This document shows positions 33,670-42,301 of a stretch of DNA of 64,000 nucleotides, in pieces. The stretch is from NCBI GenBank assembly GCA_963772445.1, contig CAVYXK010000001.1, positions 868,001 through 932,000 of the forward strand. The letters run 5' to 3'. The position numbers and the translations under genes were made by a program. Source of the DNA: CAVYXK01 sp963772445. GTDB taxonomy: Bacteria; Pseudomonadota; Alphaproteobacteria; Acetobacterales; Acetobacteraceae. The stretch's first letter is position 1, and the number at the start of each line of letters is the position of its first letter. The notes under the pieces were generated by a model, which saw nothing but the letters and a program-made list of their open reading frames with translations, ran no database searches and was not told the DNA's origin.

Positions 33670-35019
33670 ATGCAGCACGACGAACGCGGACTCCGCCTCT
33701 CCACCGACAGCCCACAGGCCGCGACTCTGTTCGACCGCGCCGTAGAGCACTACCTGAAATTCCACGCCGACACGATGACCCTTGTCACGCAAGCGCTGAC
33801 CGCCGACTCCCGTTTCCTGATGGGACATTGCCTGCAAGGCTACCTGCTGCTCTCTGCCTCGAACCCGGCGCACCGGCCGCAGATCGCCGCGGCACGCGCA
33901 GCCGCCGAAGCCGCCCCATCCATCGCGACTCCCCGAGAGCAACGACATGTCGCCGCATTGGCAGCATGGGAACGCGGCGCACTCGACCAGGCCTTCACGC
34001 TCTGGCGCGCAATCCTGGACGCATTCCCGACCGACCTGCTCGCGTTACGCATCTCCGACACGACCTATTTCCGGCACGGCCAGACCGCGGCGATCCTGGC
34101 CCAGGCGGATCGCGTGGCGCCGGCGTGGGGACCCGACCTTCCCGGCTATGATTGCTTCCGCACCGTTTGGGCCTTCGCGCACGAAGAAGTCGGCGACACC
34201 ACAAACGCCGAACGCGCACTCGATACCGTATTGGAGCAGGACACAACCAACTATTTCGCCCATCACGTCAAAGCGCATGTCTTCGACACCGATTGTCGCC
34301 CCGGCGAAGGCCGCGACTGGCTAGCCGCCCAGGTCGAGCACTGGAAGCTCGGCAACAATCTGATCCATCACCTGTGGTGGCACCGCGCATTGCTGGAACT
34401 CGATCTCGGCGAGCTCGACGCGGTGCTCGAAAGCTACGATACGAACATCCGCAACCTGAACGAGCCGATGACGCGGGCGGTCCCCGACCATTACGTGGAC
34501 CTGCAGAACGCAGCGTCCCTGCTATGGCGGCTTGAACAACAAGGCGTCGATGTCGGCGATCGCTGGCAGGAGCTCGCCGACAAGGCCGAGGCCCGCATCG
34601 GCGATGTTGGCCACCTGCTGCTGGTGCCGCATCTAATGCTGGCGCTCGCCGCAACCGGGCGGAACGCCGCGGCGCAACGCCTGCTTGCCGCGCTACGCGA
34701 GATCACCGCCACCCGATCGCTCTGGACCAGTGCCGCCATTGCTGACGTAGTGATCCCCGTCTGCGAGGCGGTGCTGGCGCACCGGCTAGGCGATCACGCC
34801 CGCGTCGTCGATCTTCTGGCGTCGCGCCGCCCGGCAATCCGCCTGCTCGGCGGCAGCAACGCACAGCGCGACCTGGTGATGCAAATGCTGATCGATGCCG
34901 CAATGAAAGCCGGACGGCGCGACCTCGTAGCCGAGATGATCGCGCATGAAACGGCAATGCGCGCCGCACCTCCCGCTGCCCGCGCCGGCTACGCGGCGGC
35001 GGCAAACTGGTTGGGGTAG
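33670..35019 (+). CDS. TTC38-like tetratricopeptide repeat protein
   Basis: A 449-residue, wholly helical protein. Segments such as RFLMGHCLQGYLLL, ATPREQRHVAALAAWERGALDQA, TDLLALRISDTTYFRHGQT, DLPGYDCFRTVWAFAHEE and NNLIHHLWWHRALLELDLGE match TTC38-type TPR proteins, in which helix pairs form a solenoid. Length is typical. ATG 33670 is used, without a strong Shine-Dalgarno. It has no known enzymatic activity; it lies on the same strand behind the catabolic genes but after a 87-base gap with a hairpin, so it may have its own promoter. Confidence 0.85.
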   Translation: MQHDERGLRLSTDSPQAATLFDRAVEHYLKFHADTMTLVTQALTADSRFLMGHCLQGYLLLSASNPAHRPQIAAARAAAEAAPSIATPREQRHVAALAAWERGALDQAFTLWRAILDAFPTDLLALRISDTTYFRHGQTAAILAQADRVAPAWGPDLPGYDCFRTVWAFAHEEVGDTTNAERALDTVLEQDTTNYFAHHVKAHVFDTDCRPGEGRDWLAAQVEHWKLGNNLIHHLWWHRALLELDLGELDAVLESYDTNIRNLNEPMTRAVPDHYVDLQNAASLLWRLEQQGVDVGDRWQELADKAEARIGDVGHLLLVPHLMLALAATGRNAAAQRLLAALREITATRSLWTSAAIADVVIPVCEAVLAHRLGDHARVVDLLASRRPAIRLLGGSNAQRDLVMQMLIDAAMKAGRRDLVAEMIAHETAMRAAPPAARAGYAAAANWLG

Positions 35020-35072
35020 TTTAAACCGGTTGAACTGGCGATGGGTCCCGCAATGATGTATGATCCCACTCC

Positions 35073-35696
35073 ATGATCCTGGTCGGCCAATACAACTCGC
35101 CCTTCGTACGCCGTGCGGCCGTATCGTTGCGCGTCCTCGGCTTCGACTGCCAGCACGACACACGCTCGGTGTTTGGGGATTTTGACGCGATGCGGCGGGT
35201 CAATCCGCTTGTCCGCATCCCCTCGCTGGTCCTTGATGACGGCGAGACCCTGATCGATTCCGCGGCCATCCTGGACTGGCTCGACCAGACCGTCGGGCCC
35301 GAACGGGCGCTGGCCCCCGCGGCAGGGCCGGAACGGCTGCGCGTGCTGCGTCGTATGGTGCTGGCAACGGGCGTGATCGACAAGGCCGGTGCGGCCACTT
35401 ACGAGCGGCTGATCCGGCCTTCGGCCTATCGCTGGCCGGACTGGATCGAGCGCTGTCGCACGCAGGCGATGGGCGGGATCGAAGCGCTCGCCGCCGAGCC
35501 GTGGCCCACCGCCGGGCGGCTCGACCAGGCGCAGATCACCACCGCCTGCATGATCCGCTTCGTTCGGATGACCGATCCCGATCTCATTCCACCTGGTCGC
35601 TATCCGGCACTCGACGCGCTGTCCGCGCGCTGCGAGGCGCGGCCCGAATTCCTGGCGACGAATCCACCCGAATACGTGGTGCCGCGGAACGATTGA
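35073..35696 (+). CDS. Glutathione S-transferase family protein
   Basis: A 207-residue cytosolic GST. The N-terminal thioredoxin fold begins MILVGQYNSPFVRRAAVSLR with Ser as likely catalytic residue (SPFVRR), PLVRIPSLVLDDGETLIDSAAIL carries the cis-Pro and glutathione-binding ESxAI-like motif (DSAAI), and a helical C-terminal domain follows. It would conjugate or reduce a small electrophile. Stop 35696; the following LysE gene is convergent. Confidence 0.92.
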   Translation: MILVGQYNSPFVRRAAVSLRVLGFDCQHDTRSVFGDFDAMRRVNPLVRIPSLVLDDGETLIDSAAILDWLDQTVGPERALAPAAGPERLRVLRRMVLATGVIDKAGAATYERLIRPSAYRWPDWIERCRTQAMGGIEALAAEPWPTAGRLDQAQITTACMIRFVRMTDPDLIPPGRYPALDALSARCEARPEFLATNPPEYVVPRND

Positions 35697-35707
35697 GCCG
35701 GCCGGCG

Positions 35708-36376
35708 TCAGCGATGCTCTGACGCCAGGCGGATGCCGAGCCCCACCAGCACGACGCCGGTCACGCCCTCCAGCGCGCGGTGAATCCTCGGCCGACGCAG
35801 GACCTCGCCAATCCGGGCGACCGCGCCCGCATACAGCATGAGCCAAACCAGCGTCATAACGCAGAACAATAGCCCTAGCGCCATCGGCGTGGCGAACGAA
35901 ACGTCCCGCGACGGCACGAACTGCGGCAGCAGGCTGGTGAAGAACGCCGCCATCTTCGGGTTTCCGAGGTCGTTGACCACGCCCTGGCGGAACGCCCGGC
36001 CAGGCAGAAGCCCGCATCTCTGCGCCCAGCCATGCGGCGGTTCCGCGCGCGCGCGGGTCAGCGCGGCGCGGATCGATTGGAGGCCCAGGAACACGAGATA
36101 GCCGGCGCCAACCAGCTTGACGGCGACGAACACGGGTTCCGACGTTACCTGCAGCCCGACGATCCCGATGCTGGTGCCGAACGCCCAGATGGCTTGGCCG
36201 GTCACCACGCCGGCGGCCGTCGCCACGCCGGCGGGCCATCCGCCGACCAGCGCGTTGCGGACAGTCAGCGCGGTGTCCGGACCCGGCGTCACGATGACGA
36301 AGACCGCAACCCCAAAAAACGCGAGAAGCCCGCCATGCGCGGCGGTCAATAAATCGAGGATACCTGAATGACCCAT
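35708..36376 (-). CDS. LysE/RhtB family amino-acid exporter
   Basis: A 222-residue six-helix transporter. The LysE signature PGPDTALTVRNALVGG lies near residues 28-43, and later helices are seen at GVATAAGVVTGQAIWAF, PVFVAVKLVGAGYLVFLG, MALGLLFCVMTLVWLML and VTGVVLVGLGIRLA. The open frame continues to 36754, but residues before ATG 36376 are not membrane-like. A candidate minus-strand terminator 40 bases upstream suggests leader control. Exported amino acid unknown. Confidence 0.92.
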   Translation of the reverse strand: MGHSGILDLLTAAHGGLLAFFGVAVFVIVTPGPDTALTVRNALVGGWPAGVATAAGVVTGQAIWAFGTSIGIVGLQVTSEPVFVAVKLVGAGYLVFLGLQSIRAALTRARAEPPHGWAQRCGLLPGRAFRQGVVNDLGNPKMAAFFTSLLPQFVPSRDVSFATPMALGLLFCVMTLVWLMLYAGAVARIGEVLRRPRIHRALEGVTGVVLVGLGIRLASEHR

Positions 36377-36415
36377 CCGATGCTCTCCCTGGAACGGGCC
36401 GCAGCGGCGGGACAT

Positions 36416-36446
36416 AAAAAAGGCCCCGGCCGTTGCGGCGGGGCCT
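36416..36446 (-). terminator. Intrinsic terminator or attenuator upstream of LysE
   Basis: On the minus strand AGGCCCCG pairs with CGGGGCCT around a 10-nt loop, followed immediately by six T. It sits 40 bases before the LysE start, while no minus-strand gene lies upstream within 1 kb. That makes a regulated leader terminator (attenuator) for the exporter an attractive reading. It could also stop antisense transcription from gudD's promoter region. Confidence 0.6.
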
Positions 36447-36744
36447 GTTGCACGCGCGGTGCGGAACGCTAGCGCGCGCGCCTCCCGGGCCCGCCGATGT
36501 GGCAGGTAACTCGGAAAACGACGCTCCGCGGCAGCGACTGCATGGCGGTAGCAGAACATCCTTCTCGCCGGGCGTAAAGGAGGCTGGTGAGACGCGGAGT
36601 TCGTTGGCAACGAACGCGCGAAGCCAAGTGGCGGTGCCGCCCTGTGCGCCAACCTGTTGCGAGGTCCAGGGCATAGCGATACGCCATCGCGAAGCAACAG
36701 TTGCACTCTGGGCAAAATTGCCCTTCGGAAGGGAGCGGCAAGAG
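36447..36744. other. Gene-free leader region between LysE and gudD
   Basis: About 300 bases between divergent genes. Apart from the terminator at its left edge I see no coding frame with protein character. It must hold both the gudD promoter (plus strand) and the LysE leader (minus strand). No riboswitch class was recognised by eye. Confidence 0.5.
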
Positions 36745-38160
36745 ATGAATACAAAGGACAGCGGCGCAGCGACGGATACTCCTGCGATCGTCGAGATGCA
36801 GGTGATCCCCGTCGCCGGTCACGACAGCATGCTGCTGAACTTGGCCGGCGCCCACGGCCCGTTCTTCACACGCAACCTCGTGCTGCTGAAGGACAGTGCC
36901 GGCCGCACCGGCGTGGGCGAGGTGCCCGGCAGCGAGGGCATCCGTCAAACATTGGAACGCGCCCGCCCGTTGGTGATCGGCAGCCGCCTCGGCCACTACA
37001 ATGCCGTTCTCGGCAGCATCCGCCGCATGCTGACGGGTGCCGGCCAAGCTGCACACCAGGCCACGGTCCATCAGGTGACCTCGGAGGCCGAGGCCGCCAT
37101 CCTGCGGCAGCCGCACGAGATAAATCTGCGCGCCGACAACGTGATCACGGCGATCGAGGCGGCGCTGCTCGATCTACTGGGACAGTTTTTAGGCGTCCCT
37201 GTCGCTGCCCTGCTCGGTTCTGGCCAGCAGCGCGACTCAGTGAAGATGCTCGCCTATCTCTTCTATGTCGGTGACCGCACGCGCACGGACCTGCCGTATC
37301 ACACTGACCCGAAGGCGAAGGATGGCTGGCTGCGCCTGCGCAATGAGCCGGCGCTGACGCCCGAGGCTGTTGTCCGCCTGGCGGAAGCCGCGGTTGCCCG
37401 CTACGGCTTCAGCGACTTCAAGCTGAAGGGCGGCGTGATGCGCGGTGATGCGGAAATGGAGGCTGTTTCCTCCATCAAGAAACGCTTTCCGGATGCCCGC
37501 GTGACGCTCGATCCCAACGGCGCCTGGTCGCTGGCAGAAGCGATCGAACTGTGCAGGGGCAGGACGGACGTGTTGGCCTATGCTGAGGATCCCTGCGGGC
37601 CGGAGGACGGCTACTCCGGCCGCGAAATCATGGCCGAGTTCCGCCGCGCGACCGGTATGCCGACCGCGACCAACATGGTGGCCACCGACTGGCGTCAAAT
37701 GGGGCACGCAGTGTTGCTGCGCTCGGTGGACATCCCGCTGGCCGATCCGCATTTCTGGACCATGCAGGGCTCGGTGCGCGTGGCGCAGCTTTGCGATGAC
37801 TGGGGCCTGACCTGGGGCTCGCATTCCAACAACCATTTCGATGTGTCGCTCGCCATGTTCACCCACTGCGCCGCCGCGGCACCTGGGGCTATCACCGCCA
37901 TCGATACGCACTGGATCTGGCAGGAAGGGCGGGAGCGTCTGACGAAGGAACCACTGCGGATCGCGGACGGCGCTGTCGAGGTGCCGAAGCGGCCCGGATT
38001 GGGCATCGATATCGACATGGAGCAGGTGTTGAAGGCGCACGAGCTTTACAAAAAGCTTGGCAACGGCGCGCGCGATGACGCCGCCGCGATGCAGTACATC
38101 ATACCCGGTTGGACATACGACCCGAAGAAGCCGAGCATGGTCCGGGCTAGCAGCGGGTGA
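36745..38160 (+). CDS. gudD: Glucarate dehydratase
   Basis: A 471-residue enolase-superfamily enzyme converting D-glucarate to 5-keto-4-deoxyglucarate. Motifs in order: LYRT-type N-cap (HGPFFTRNLVLLKD), DFKLKGGVMRGDAE carrying the KxK catalytic lysine region, VTLDPNGAWSLAEAI with the first metal Asp, YAEDPCGPEDGYSGRE with the Glu, TNMVATDWRQ, and WGSHSNNHFDVSLAMF with the catalytic His-Asp. The open frame begins at 36433, but ATG 36745, preceded by GGGAG, starts the natural protein. Neighbouring Gfo/Idh and CaiB genes are compatible with sugar-acid catabolism. Confidence 0.95.
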   Translation: MNTKDSGAATDTPAIVEMQVIPVAGHDSMLLNLAGAHGPFFTRNLVLLKDSAGRTGVGEVPGSEGIRQTLERARPLVIGSRLGHYNAVLGSIRRMLTGAGQAAHQATVHQVTSEAEAAILRQPHEINLRADNVITAIEAALLDLLGQFLGVPVAALLGSGQQRDSVKMLAYLFYVGDRTRTDLPYHTDPKAKDGWLRLRNEPALTPEAVVRLAEAAVARYGFSDFKLKGGVMRGDAEMEAVSSIKKRFPDARVTLDPNGAWSLAEAIELCRGRTDVLAYAEDPCGPEDGYSGREIMAEFRRATGMPTATNMVATDWRQMGHAVLLRSVDIPLADPHFWTMQGSVRVAQLCDDWGLTWGSHSNNHFDVSLAMFTHCAAAAPGAITAIDTHWIWQEGRERLTKEPLRIADGAVEVPKRPGLGIDIDMEQVLKAHELYKKLGNGARDDAAAMQYIIPGWTYDPKKPSMVRASSG

Positions 38161-38185
38161 AGCGCCGCGCATGGCTCTGGAGTAT

Positions 38186-38263
38186 CGCAGCCGCCGCTAA
38201 AACCCAGTGGTGGCAGCGCGCCTGGTGCCCCGGGCGGGGCGCACTCATCCCCGACATTGGCTG
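38186..38263 (-). pseudogene. Remnant of an oligopeptide ABC ATPase C-terminus
   Basis: Read on the minus strand this stretch gives QPMSGMSAPRPGHQARCHHW followed by VLAAAA. That resembles the last residues of the intact Dpp/Opp ATPase at 39175 (RMPGMDTPHAGHEVRCHHW, then DVAA). Only about 25 codons are recognisable. It suggests a second transporter gene was deleted or that part of the operon was duplicated. Confidence 0.5.
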
Positions 38264-38361
38264 ATGAACGTCCCAGGGATGGCGCCTTGATCCTCGCCTG
38301 TATAATGCACCGAAGGCCGAAGGTAGATAGGCTTCAAATGCACACAGCTTGAGGAGCCGCC

Positions 38362-38682
38362 ATGACCAAAACGCTCGTTCCCGCCGAGCTGCTTGATCCC
38401 GTCGTGGCATATTTCCGGCCGCGCCGGGTCATCCTGTTCGGCTCCCACGCCCGGGGCGACGCGCGAGCGGACAGCGATATCGACCTGCTGGTGGTGGTGG
38501 ACGACGACACCCCGGCAGAGAAGGTGACTTTGAAAGCGGGTGTCGAAGCCCAGCGAACCTATCCCAACCCGGCTGACGTGATCCCGGTGCGCGAGGAGAC
38601 ATTCCGCCGGAAATCACGGATCCCAGGCACGCTGTCACGGGCGGCTACGCTGGAGGGAATCGTGGTCTATGAGCGGTCCTGA
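38362..38682 (+). CDS. MNT-type nucleotidyltransferase domain protein (HEPN/MNT pair)
   Basis: A 106-residue minimal nucleotidyltransferase. The core FGSHARGDARADSDIDLLVV gives the GSx10DxD catalytic motif (Gly27-Ser28, Asp39, Asp41). In HEPN/MNT toxin-antitoxin pairs the MNT protein neutralises the HEPN partner, often by adding AMP to it. The gene overlaps the downstream HEPN gene by 14 bases (38669-38682), and a GAGGAG-containing string precedes its ATG at good spacing. Confidence 0.9.
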   Translation: MTKTLVPAELLDPVVAYFRPRRVILFGSHARGDARADSDIDLLVVVDDDTPAEKVTLKAGVEAQRTYPNPADVIPVREETFRRKSRIPGTLSRAATLEGIVVYERS

Positions 38683-39106
38683 CCCTTCCGAGCTCTGGCA
38701 AGAGGTTCTTGCCTGGCTACGAAAAGCAGAAACCGATCAACGCGCTGCGGAGGCCTGCCTGAACTTGGAGCCCCCGTTGCATGATGCTGCGGCATTCCAT
38801 TGCCAGCAGGCGGCTGAAAAGCTGCTGAAAGGCTTCCTCGTCCGAGGCTCCACAGATTTCGCCAAGACCCACAATCTTAAGTACTTGGGCGGTGTTGTGA
38901 TCGGATTGTGTCCATCAGTCGGACCGTTGGTCACTCCCATGGCGAATTGGACCCACTGGAGTGTTGCGTATCGATACCCGGATGACCCTGGCCCCGAGCC
39001 GGAACCATCAGCCGACGAACTGCGCGACGCACTCAATTTGATAAAGCGATTGGAAGACGCACTGCGCGCACTTGCGCCGCCGGCCGATGATGACAGGACC
39101 GAGTAG
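38669..39106 (+). CDS. HEPN domain protein (partner of MNT)
   Basis: A 145-residue helical protein with the HEPN core LRKAETDQRAAEACLNL, HDAAAFHCQQAAEKLLKGFLV and KTHNLKYLGG. Active HEPN toxins use an Rx4-6H RNase motif near the C-terminus; here the corresponding region reads HWSVAYRYPDD, with Arg but no following His, so RNase activity is doubtful. An intact RYxxD-like segment is often seen in the HEPN proteins of MNT pairs. Translation is coupled to the MNT gene. Confidence 0.88.
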   Translation: MSGPDPSELWQEVLAWLRKAETDQRAAEACLNLEPPLHDAAAFHCQQAAEKLLKGFLVRGSTDFAKTHNLKYLGGVVIGLCPSVGPLVTPMANWTHWSVAYRYPDDPGPEPEPSADELRDALNLIKRLEDALRALAPPADDDRTE

Positions 39107-39174
39107 GCTGAACAATGGACCGGGCAGGTGTCGGGGGATTGCTTCGCGTCGATCGCAAATGAAGGGCGAGTACG

Positions 39175-40167
39175 TCACGCCGCCACATCCCAATGATGGC
39201 ACCGCACCTCGTGGCCCGCGTGCGGCGTATCCATCCCCGGCATCCTGTCGCGGCAAATCTCGTCGGCCAAAGGACAGCGCGGGGCGTAGCTGCATCCGCG
39301 GGGCAGCGCCGCCGGACTTGGCACCTGGCCGGGGATCGACAGAAGCCGATGCGCCGGATCGCGCCCGCCGCCCTCGACGCGAGGAATGCTGCGCAGCAAA
39401 GCGCGCGTGTAGGGATGCAGCGGGGCGGCGAATACGGCCTCGACGCGACCCTGCTCGACGATCCGCCCGGCATACATCACCGCCACACGGTCGGCGACCT
39501 GCGCCACCACACCAAGATTATGCGTGATGAACAGCACGCTCATCTCCATCTCGGCTTGCAGCGTGCGGATCAGCGCCAGGATCTGCGCCTGGATCGTCAC
39601 GTCCAGCGCGGTGGTCGGCTCGTCGGCAATCAGCAGCGCCGGATGGCAGGCGAGCGCCATGGCGATCATCACCCGCTGGCGCATGCCGCCCGACAAGCGA
39701 TGCGGATATTCGACGGCCCGGCGCTCCGGGTCGGGGATGTTCACCCGCGCCAGCATTTCCACCGCGTGTCGGCGCGCCGCTCGCCGCCCCAGACCACGAT
39801 GCAGGCGCACCACCTCGGCGATCTGCTCGCCGACCGTCAGCAGCGGGTTCAGGCTGCTCATCGGCTCCTGAAAGATCATCCCGATCTCGTTGCCGCGCAC
39901 CTCACGCATCTCAGGCTCCGACAAGCGCAGCAGGTCGCGCCCGCGAAAGCGCACGGTGCCGCTGGCAATCTCGCCCGGCGGGATCGGCACCAGCCGCATA
40001 ATGGAAAGCGACGTCACGGACTTGCCGCTGCCGGACTCGCCCACGATCGCCAGCGTCTCGCCGCGGTCCAGCGTGAAGCTGACGCCATCGACCGCGCGCG
40101 CAACCTCGCCCTCGGCGCGAAACCAGGTCTTGAGGTCCGCCACCTCCAGCAGCGGTGGCGCCGTCAT
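39175..40167 (-). CDS. Dipeptide/oligopeptide ABC transporter ATP-binding protein
   Basis: A 330-residue DppD/OppD-type ATPase powering peptide or similar substrate import. Walker A GESGSGKS near 39-46, Q-loop IGMIFQEPMSSLNP, signature LSGGMRQRV, Walker B LLIADEPTTALD, H-loop FITHNLGVV, and the family-specific C-terminal extension with Cys pairs (GCSYAPRCPLADEIC). The upstream ORF extends to 40902 as read-through, but ATG 40167 overlaps the stop of the permease gene by 4 bases. Third gene of the permease-permease-ATPase operon. Confidence 0.95.
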   Translation of the reverse strand: MTAPPLLEVADLKTWFRAEGEVARAVDGVSFTLDRGETLAIVGESGSGKSVTSLSIMRLVPIPPGEIASGTVRFRGRDLLRLSEPEMREVRGNEIGMIFQEPMSSLNPLLTVGEQIAEVVRLHRGLGRRAARRHAVEMLARVNIPDPERRAVEYPHRLSGGMRQRVMIAMALACHPALLIADEPTTALDVTIQAQILALIRTLQAEMEMSVLFITHNLGVVAQVADRVAVMYAGRIVEQGRVEAVFAAPLHPYTRALLRSIPRVEGGGRDPAHRLLSIPGQVPSPAALPRGCSYAPRCPLADEICRDRMPGMDTPHAGHEVRCHHWDVAA

Positions 40168-41045
40168 GTCAGCCGACGCAGTCGCGGATCGAGTGCATCG
40201 CGCAGTCCGTCGCCGACCATCTGCAACGACAGCACGGTGAACACGATGCAAAGCCCAGGCGCGAGGATCAGCCAAGCGGCGCCTTGCATGTATTCCTGCG
40301 CGGCGGCGATCATGTTGCCCCAGCTCGGGCTGGTCGGCGGCACGCCGGCGCCGAGGAAGGATAAAGCGGCCTCGGTGAGGATCGAGAAGGCGAAGACGAA
40401 AGTGCCTTGCACCAGCAGAGGCGACAGCAAGTTGGGCAGCAGGTGCACGCCGATCACGCGTCGGCTGCTGGCGCCCAGCGCCTCGGCCGCCTCGATGAAC
40501 TGCAGCTCGCGCAGCACCAGCGTCGCGCCGCGCGCCACCCTGGCGACGCGCGGCGTGTACACCGTGCCGAGTGCGATCACCACGTCGGTGAGCGATGCGC
40601 CGAGCGCCGCCATCAGCGCGATCGCCAGCAGGATGTCGGGAAACGCCATCAGCGCGTCCGTCACCCGCATCAGTAGCCCGTCGAGCCGCCGCACATAACC
40701 CGACACCACGCCCAGCAGCGTGCCGCAGGCCAGTGACACCAGAACGACCAGGCTGCCGACCGACAGCGACAGTCGTGCACCGTATATGCAGCGACTGAGT
40801 TCGTCGCGGCCGAACTCGTCGGTGCCGAACCAGTGCGCCCAGGATGGTGCGGACAGCCGGTGCGCGATGTCCATTCGGCGCGGCGAATAGGGCGCGATCC
40901 AAGGTGCCGCGACGGCGACGACGATCGCCACCAGCAGGATCACAAGGCTTATCAGCACCAGTCGCCGGCGCACCAGCCGGCGCAGCAGCAGCATCGCCGG
41001 CGAAGCCGGCCGGGCAGTGGCGGCGGGAAGCGCGATGTCCGACAT
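40164..41045 (-). CDS. Dipeptide/oligopeptide ABC transporter permease (DppC-like)
   Basis: A 293-residue inner-membrane permease with an N-terminal helix (LVLISLVILLVAIVVAVAAPW) and the APSWAHWFGTDEFGRDELSR motif of DppC/OppC, five further helices, and the EAA loop EAAEALGASSRRVIGVHLLPN. Its ATG (41043-41045) lies immediately after the stop of the DppB-like gene at 41046-41048, and its stop overlaps the ATPase start. Confidence 0.95.
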   Translation of the reverse strand: MSDIALPAATARPASPAMLLLRRLVRRRLVLISLVILLVAIVVAVAAPWIAPYSPRRMDIAHRLSAPSWAHWFGTDEFGRDELSRCIYGARLSLSVGSLVVLVSLACGTLLGVVSGYVRRLDGLLMRVTDALMAFPDILLAIALMAALGASLTDVVIALGTVYTPRVARVARGATLVLRELQFIEAAEALGASSRRVIGVHLLPNLLSPLLVQGTFVFAFSILTEAALSFLGAGVPPTSPSWGNMIAAAQEYMQGAAWLILAPGLCIVFTVLSLQMVGDGLRDALDPRLRRLT

Positions 41046-41987
41046 TCAGTAGCGCACTCGCGGGTCGAGCACTGCGTACAACAGATCGATGCCGAGATTG
41101 ATCAGTACGTAAACGCCGGAAATTACCAGCAATGCGCCCTGGATCACCGGGTAATCCCGCCGCAGCACCGCTGACACGACCAGGTTACCGACGCCGGGCA
41201 AGCCGAACACCGTCTCGGTCACGATCGCGCCGCCGAGCAGCCCGGCGACCGTCAGCCCGATCACCGTCAGCACGGAGGTGCGCGCGTTGCGGAACGCGTG
41301 CTTGAAGATCACCGTGCGCGGAGCAAGGCCCTTGGCGCGTGCGGTGCGCACATAGTCCTCCTGCAGCACGTCGAGCATGCTTGTGCGCGTGAAGCGGACG
41401 ATGAGCGCGGAACTGGGAATGCCGAGCGCAATCGCCGGCATAATTAGATAGGTGAGGTGCACGAGGATGCCGGCACCCGGCGGTCCGTAGCCGGCAACCG
41501 GCAGCAGATGCCAACGCACGGCGAAGTATTCAATCAGGGTCAGACCAATCCAGAAGCTCGGCAGGCTCGCGCCGGCCATCGAGAGGGCCGTCACGGCCTG
41601 ATCCAGCAGGGTGCCGCGCTTGACCGCCGACAGCACGCCGACCGGCACGCCTATCAGCGTTGCCAGGCCAGCCGCCAGAACCGTGAGCTGCAAGGTCAGT
41701 GGCGCCCGTTCGGCCAGTGCCTCGGTGACGCTGCGGCCGAGGAAGATCAATTCGCCCAGGCGCAGCCGCAGCACCGAATGCAGAAACTGCACGTATTGCA
41801 CCGGCAGCGACGCATCCAGCCCGAGCCTGGTGCGCAGCGCGGCGATATCCGCTGCCGTCGCTGCCGGCCCGAGCATCACCGCCGCCGGGTCGCCGGGAAT
41901 GACATGGGCAATGACGAACACAATCGTCGCCACCAGGAACATCACGACGATCATCCCGGCCAGGCGGCGCATCAGGTAGTGGGTCAT
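41046..41987 (-). CDS. Dipeptide/oligopeptide ABC transporter permease (DppB-like)
   Basis: A 313-residue permease; N-terminal helix MTHYLMRRLAGMIVVMFLVA, conserved HVIPGDPA, and C-terminal EAA loop YVRTARAKGLAPRTVIFKHAFRN. First gene of the operon; its promoter should lie in 41990-42055, shared divergently with the antitoxin gene. The binding protein of this transporter is not adjacent; the family-5 protein at 45040-46596 is the nearest candidate. Confidence 0.95.
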   Translation of the reverse strand: MTHYLMRRLAGMIVVMFLVATIVFVIAHVIPGDPAAVMLGPAATAADIAALRTRLGLDASLPVQYVQFLHSVLRLRLGELIFLGRSVTEALAERAPLTLQLTVLAAGLATLIGVPVGVLSAVKRGTLLDQAVTALSMAGASLPSFWIGLTLIEYFAVRWHLLPVAGYGPPGAGILVHLTYLIMPAIALGIPSSALIVRFTRTSMLDVLQEDYVRTARAKGLAPRTVIFKHAFRNARTSVLTVIGLTVAGLLGGAIVTETVFGLPGVGNLVVSAVLRRDYPVIQGALLVISGVYVLINLGIDLLYAVLDPRVRY

Positions 41988-42027
41988 GAGGCTGTGCTTG
42001 GGCGCTGGACAACCATGGCCAATCAGC

Positions 42028-42044
42028 CTAGATTATCAGTCTAG
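42028..42044. promoter_or_regulatory. Inverted repeat upstream of the antitoxin gene
   Basis: CTAGATTATCAGTCTAG consists of arms CTAGA and TCTAG separated by 7 bases, and lies 13 bases before the antitoxin ATG. Short inverted repeats at this place are typical operators for Phd/VapB autoregulation. Confidence 0.5.
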
Positions 42045-42057
42045 ACCGGAGGTTATG

Positions 42058-42301
42058 ATGAAAGAGATCGGCGCTTTTGAGGCAAAGAGCAGACTCGGGC
42101 AACTCCTTGATGTAGTCGAGCGGGGCGAAGAAGTTGGTGATCACGCGCCATGGGCGGGCCGTGGCCAAGATCGTGCCCACCAGTGCGGGCCACGATCGCG
42201 ACAAAGCCCGCCGAATAGCCGACCAGTTGCTTGAGGCTGGTCGCGGCCTCACCCTCGGGGGCCTCAAGATCAAGGACCTGATCAGCGAAGGCCGTCGATG
42301 A
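42058..42301 (+). pseudogene. Phd/YefM-type antitoxin with a one-base insertion
   Basis: Start ATG 42058 (MKEIGAFEAKSRLGQLLDVV), preceded by CGGAGG, gives the Phd/YefM N-terminal DNA-binding part. After EVVRGEE-type residue 27 the frame is lost; removing one G of GG at 42136-42137 gives VVITRHGRAVAKIVPT, then DKARRIADQLLEAGRG and LKIKDLISEGRR, the toxin-neutralising tail, and a stop overlapping the VapC ATG. As written only the N-terminus and a scrambled tail are made. The repaired length of 80 residues is normal. Confidence 0.85.

Noticed and set aside
36447..36744. A known riboswitch upstream of LysE or gudD
   Set aside because: No conserved core (glycine, lysine, guanidine or yybP type) was recognisable; only the terminator is clear.
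41530..42012. Minus-strand ORF overlapping the DppB gene
   Set aside because: Out-of-frame shadow of the permease with no membrane segments.
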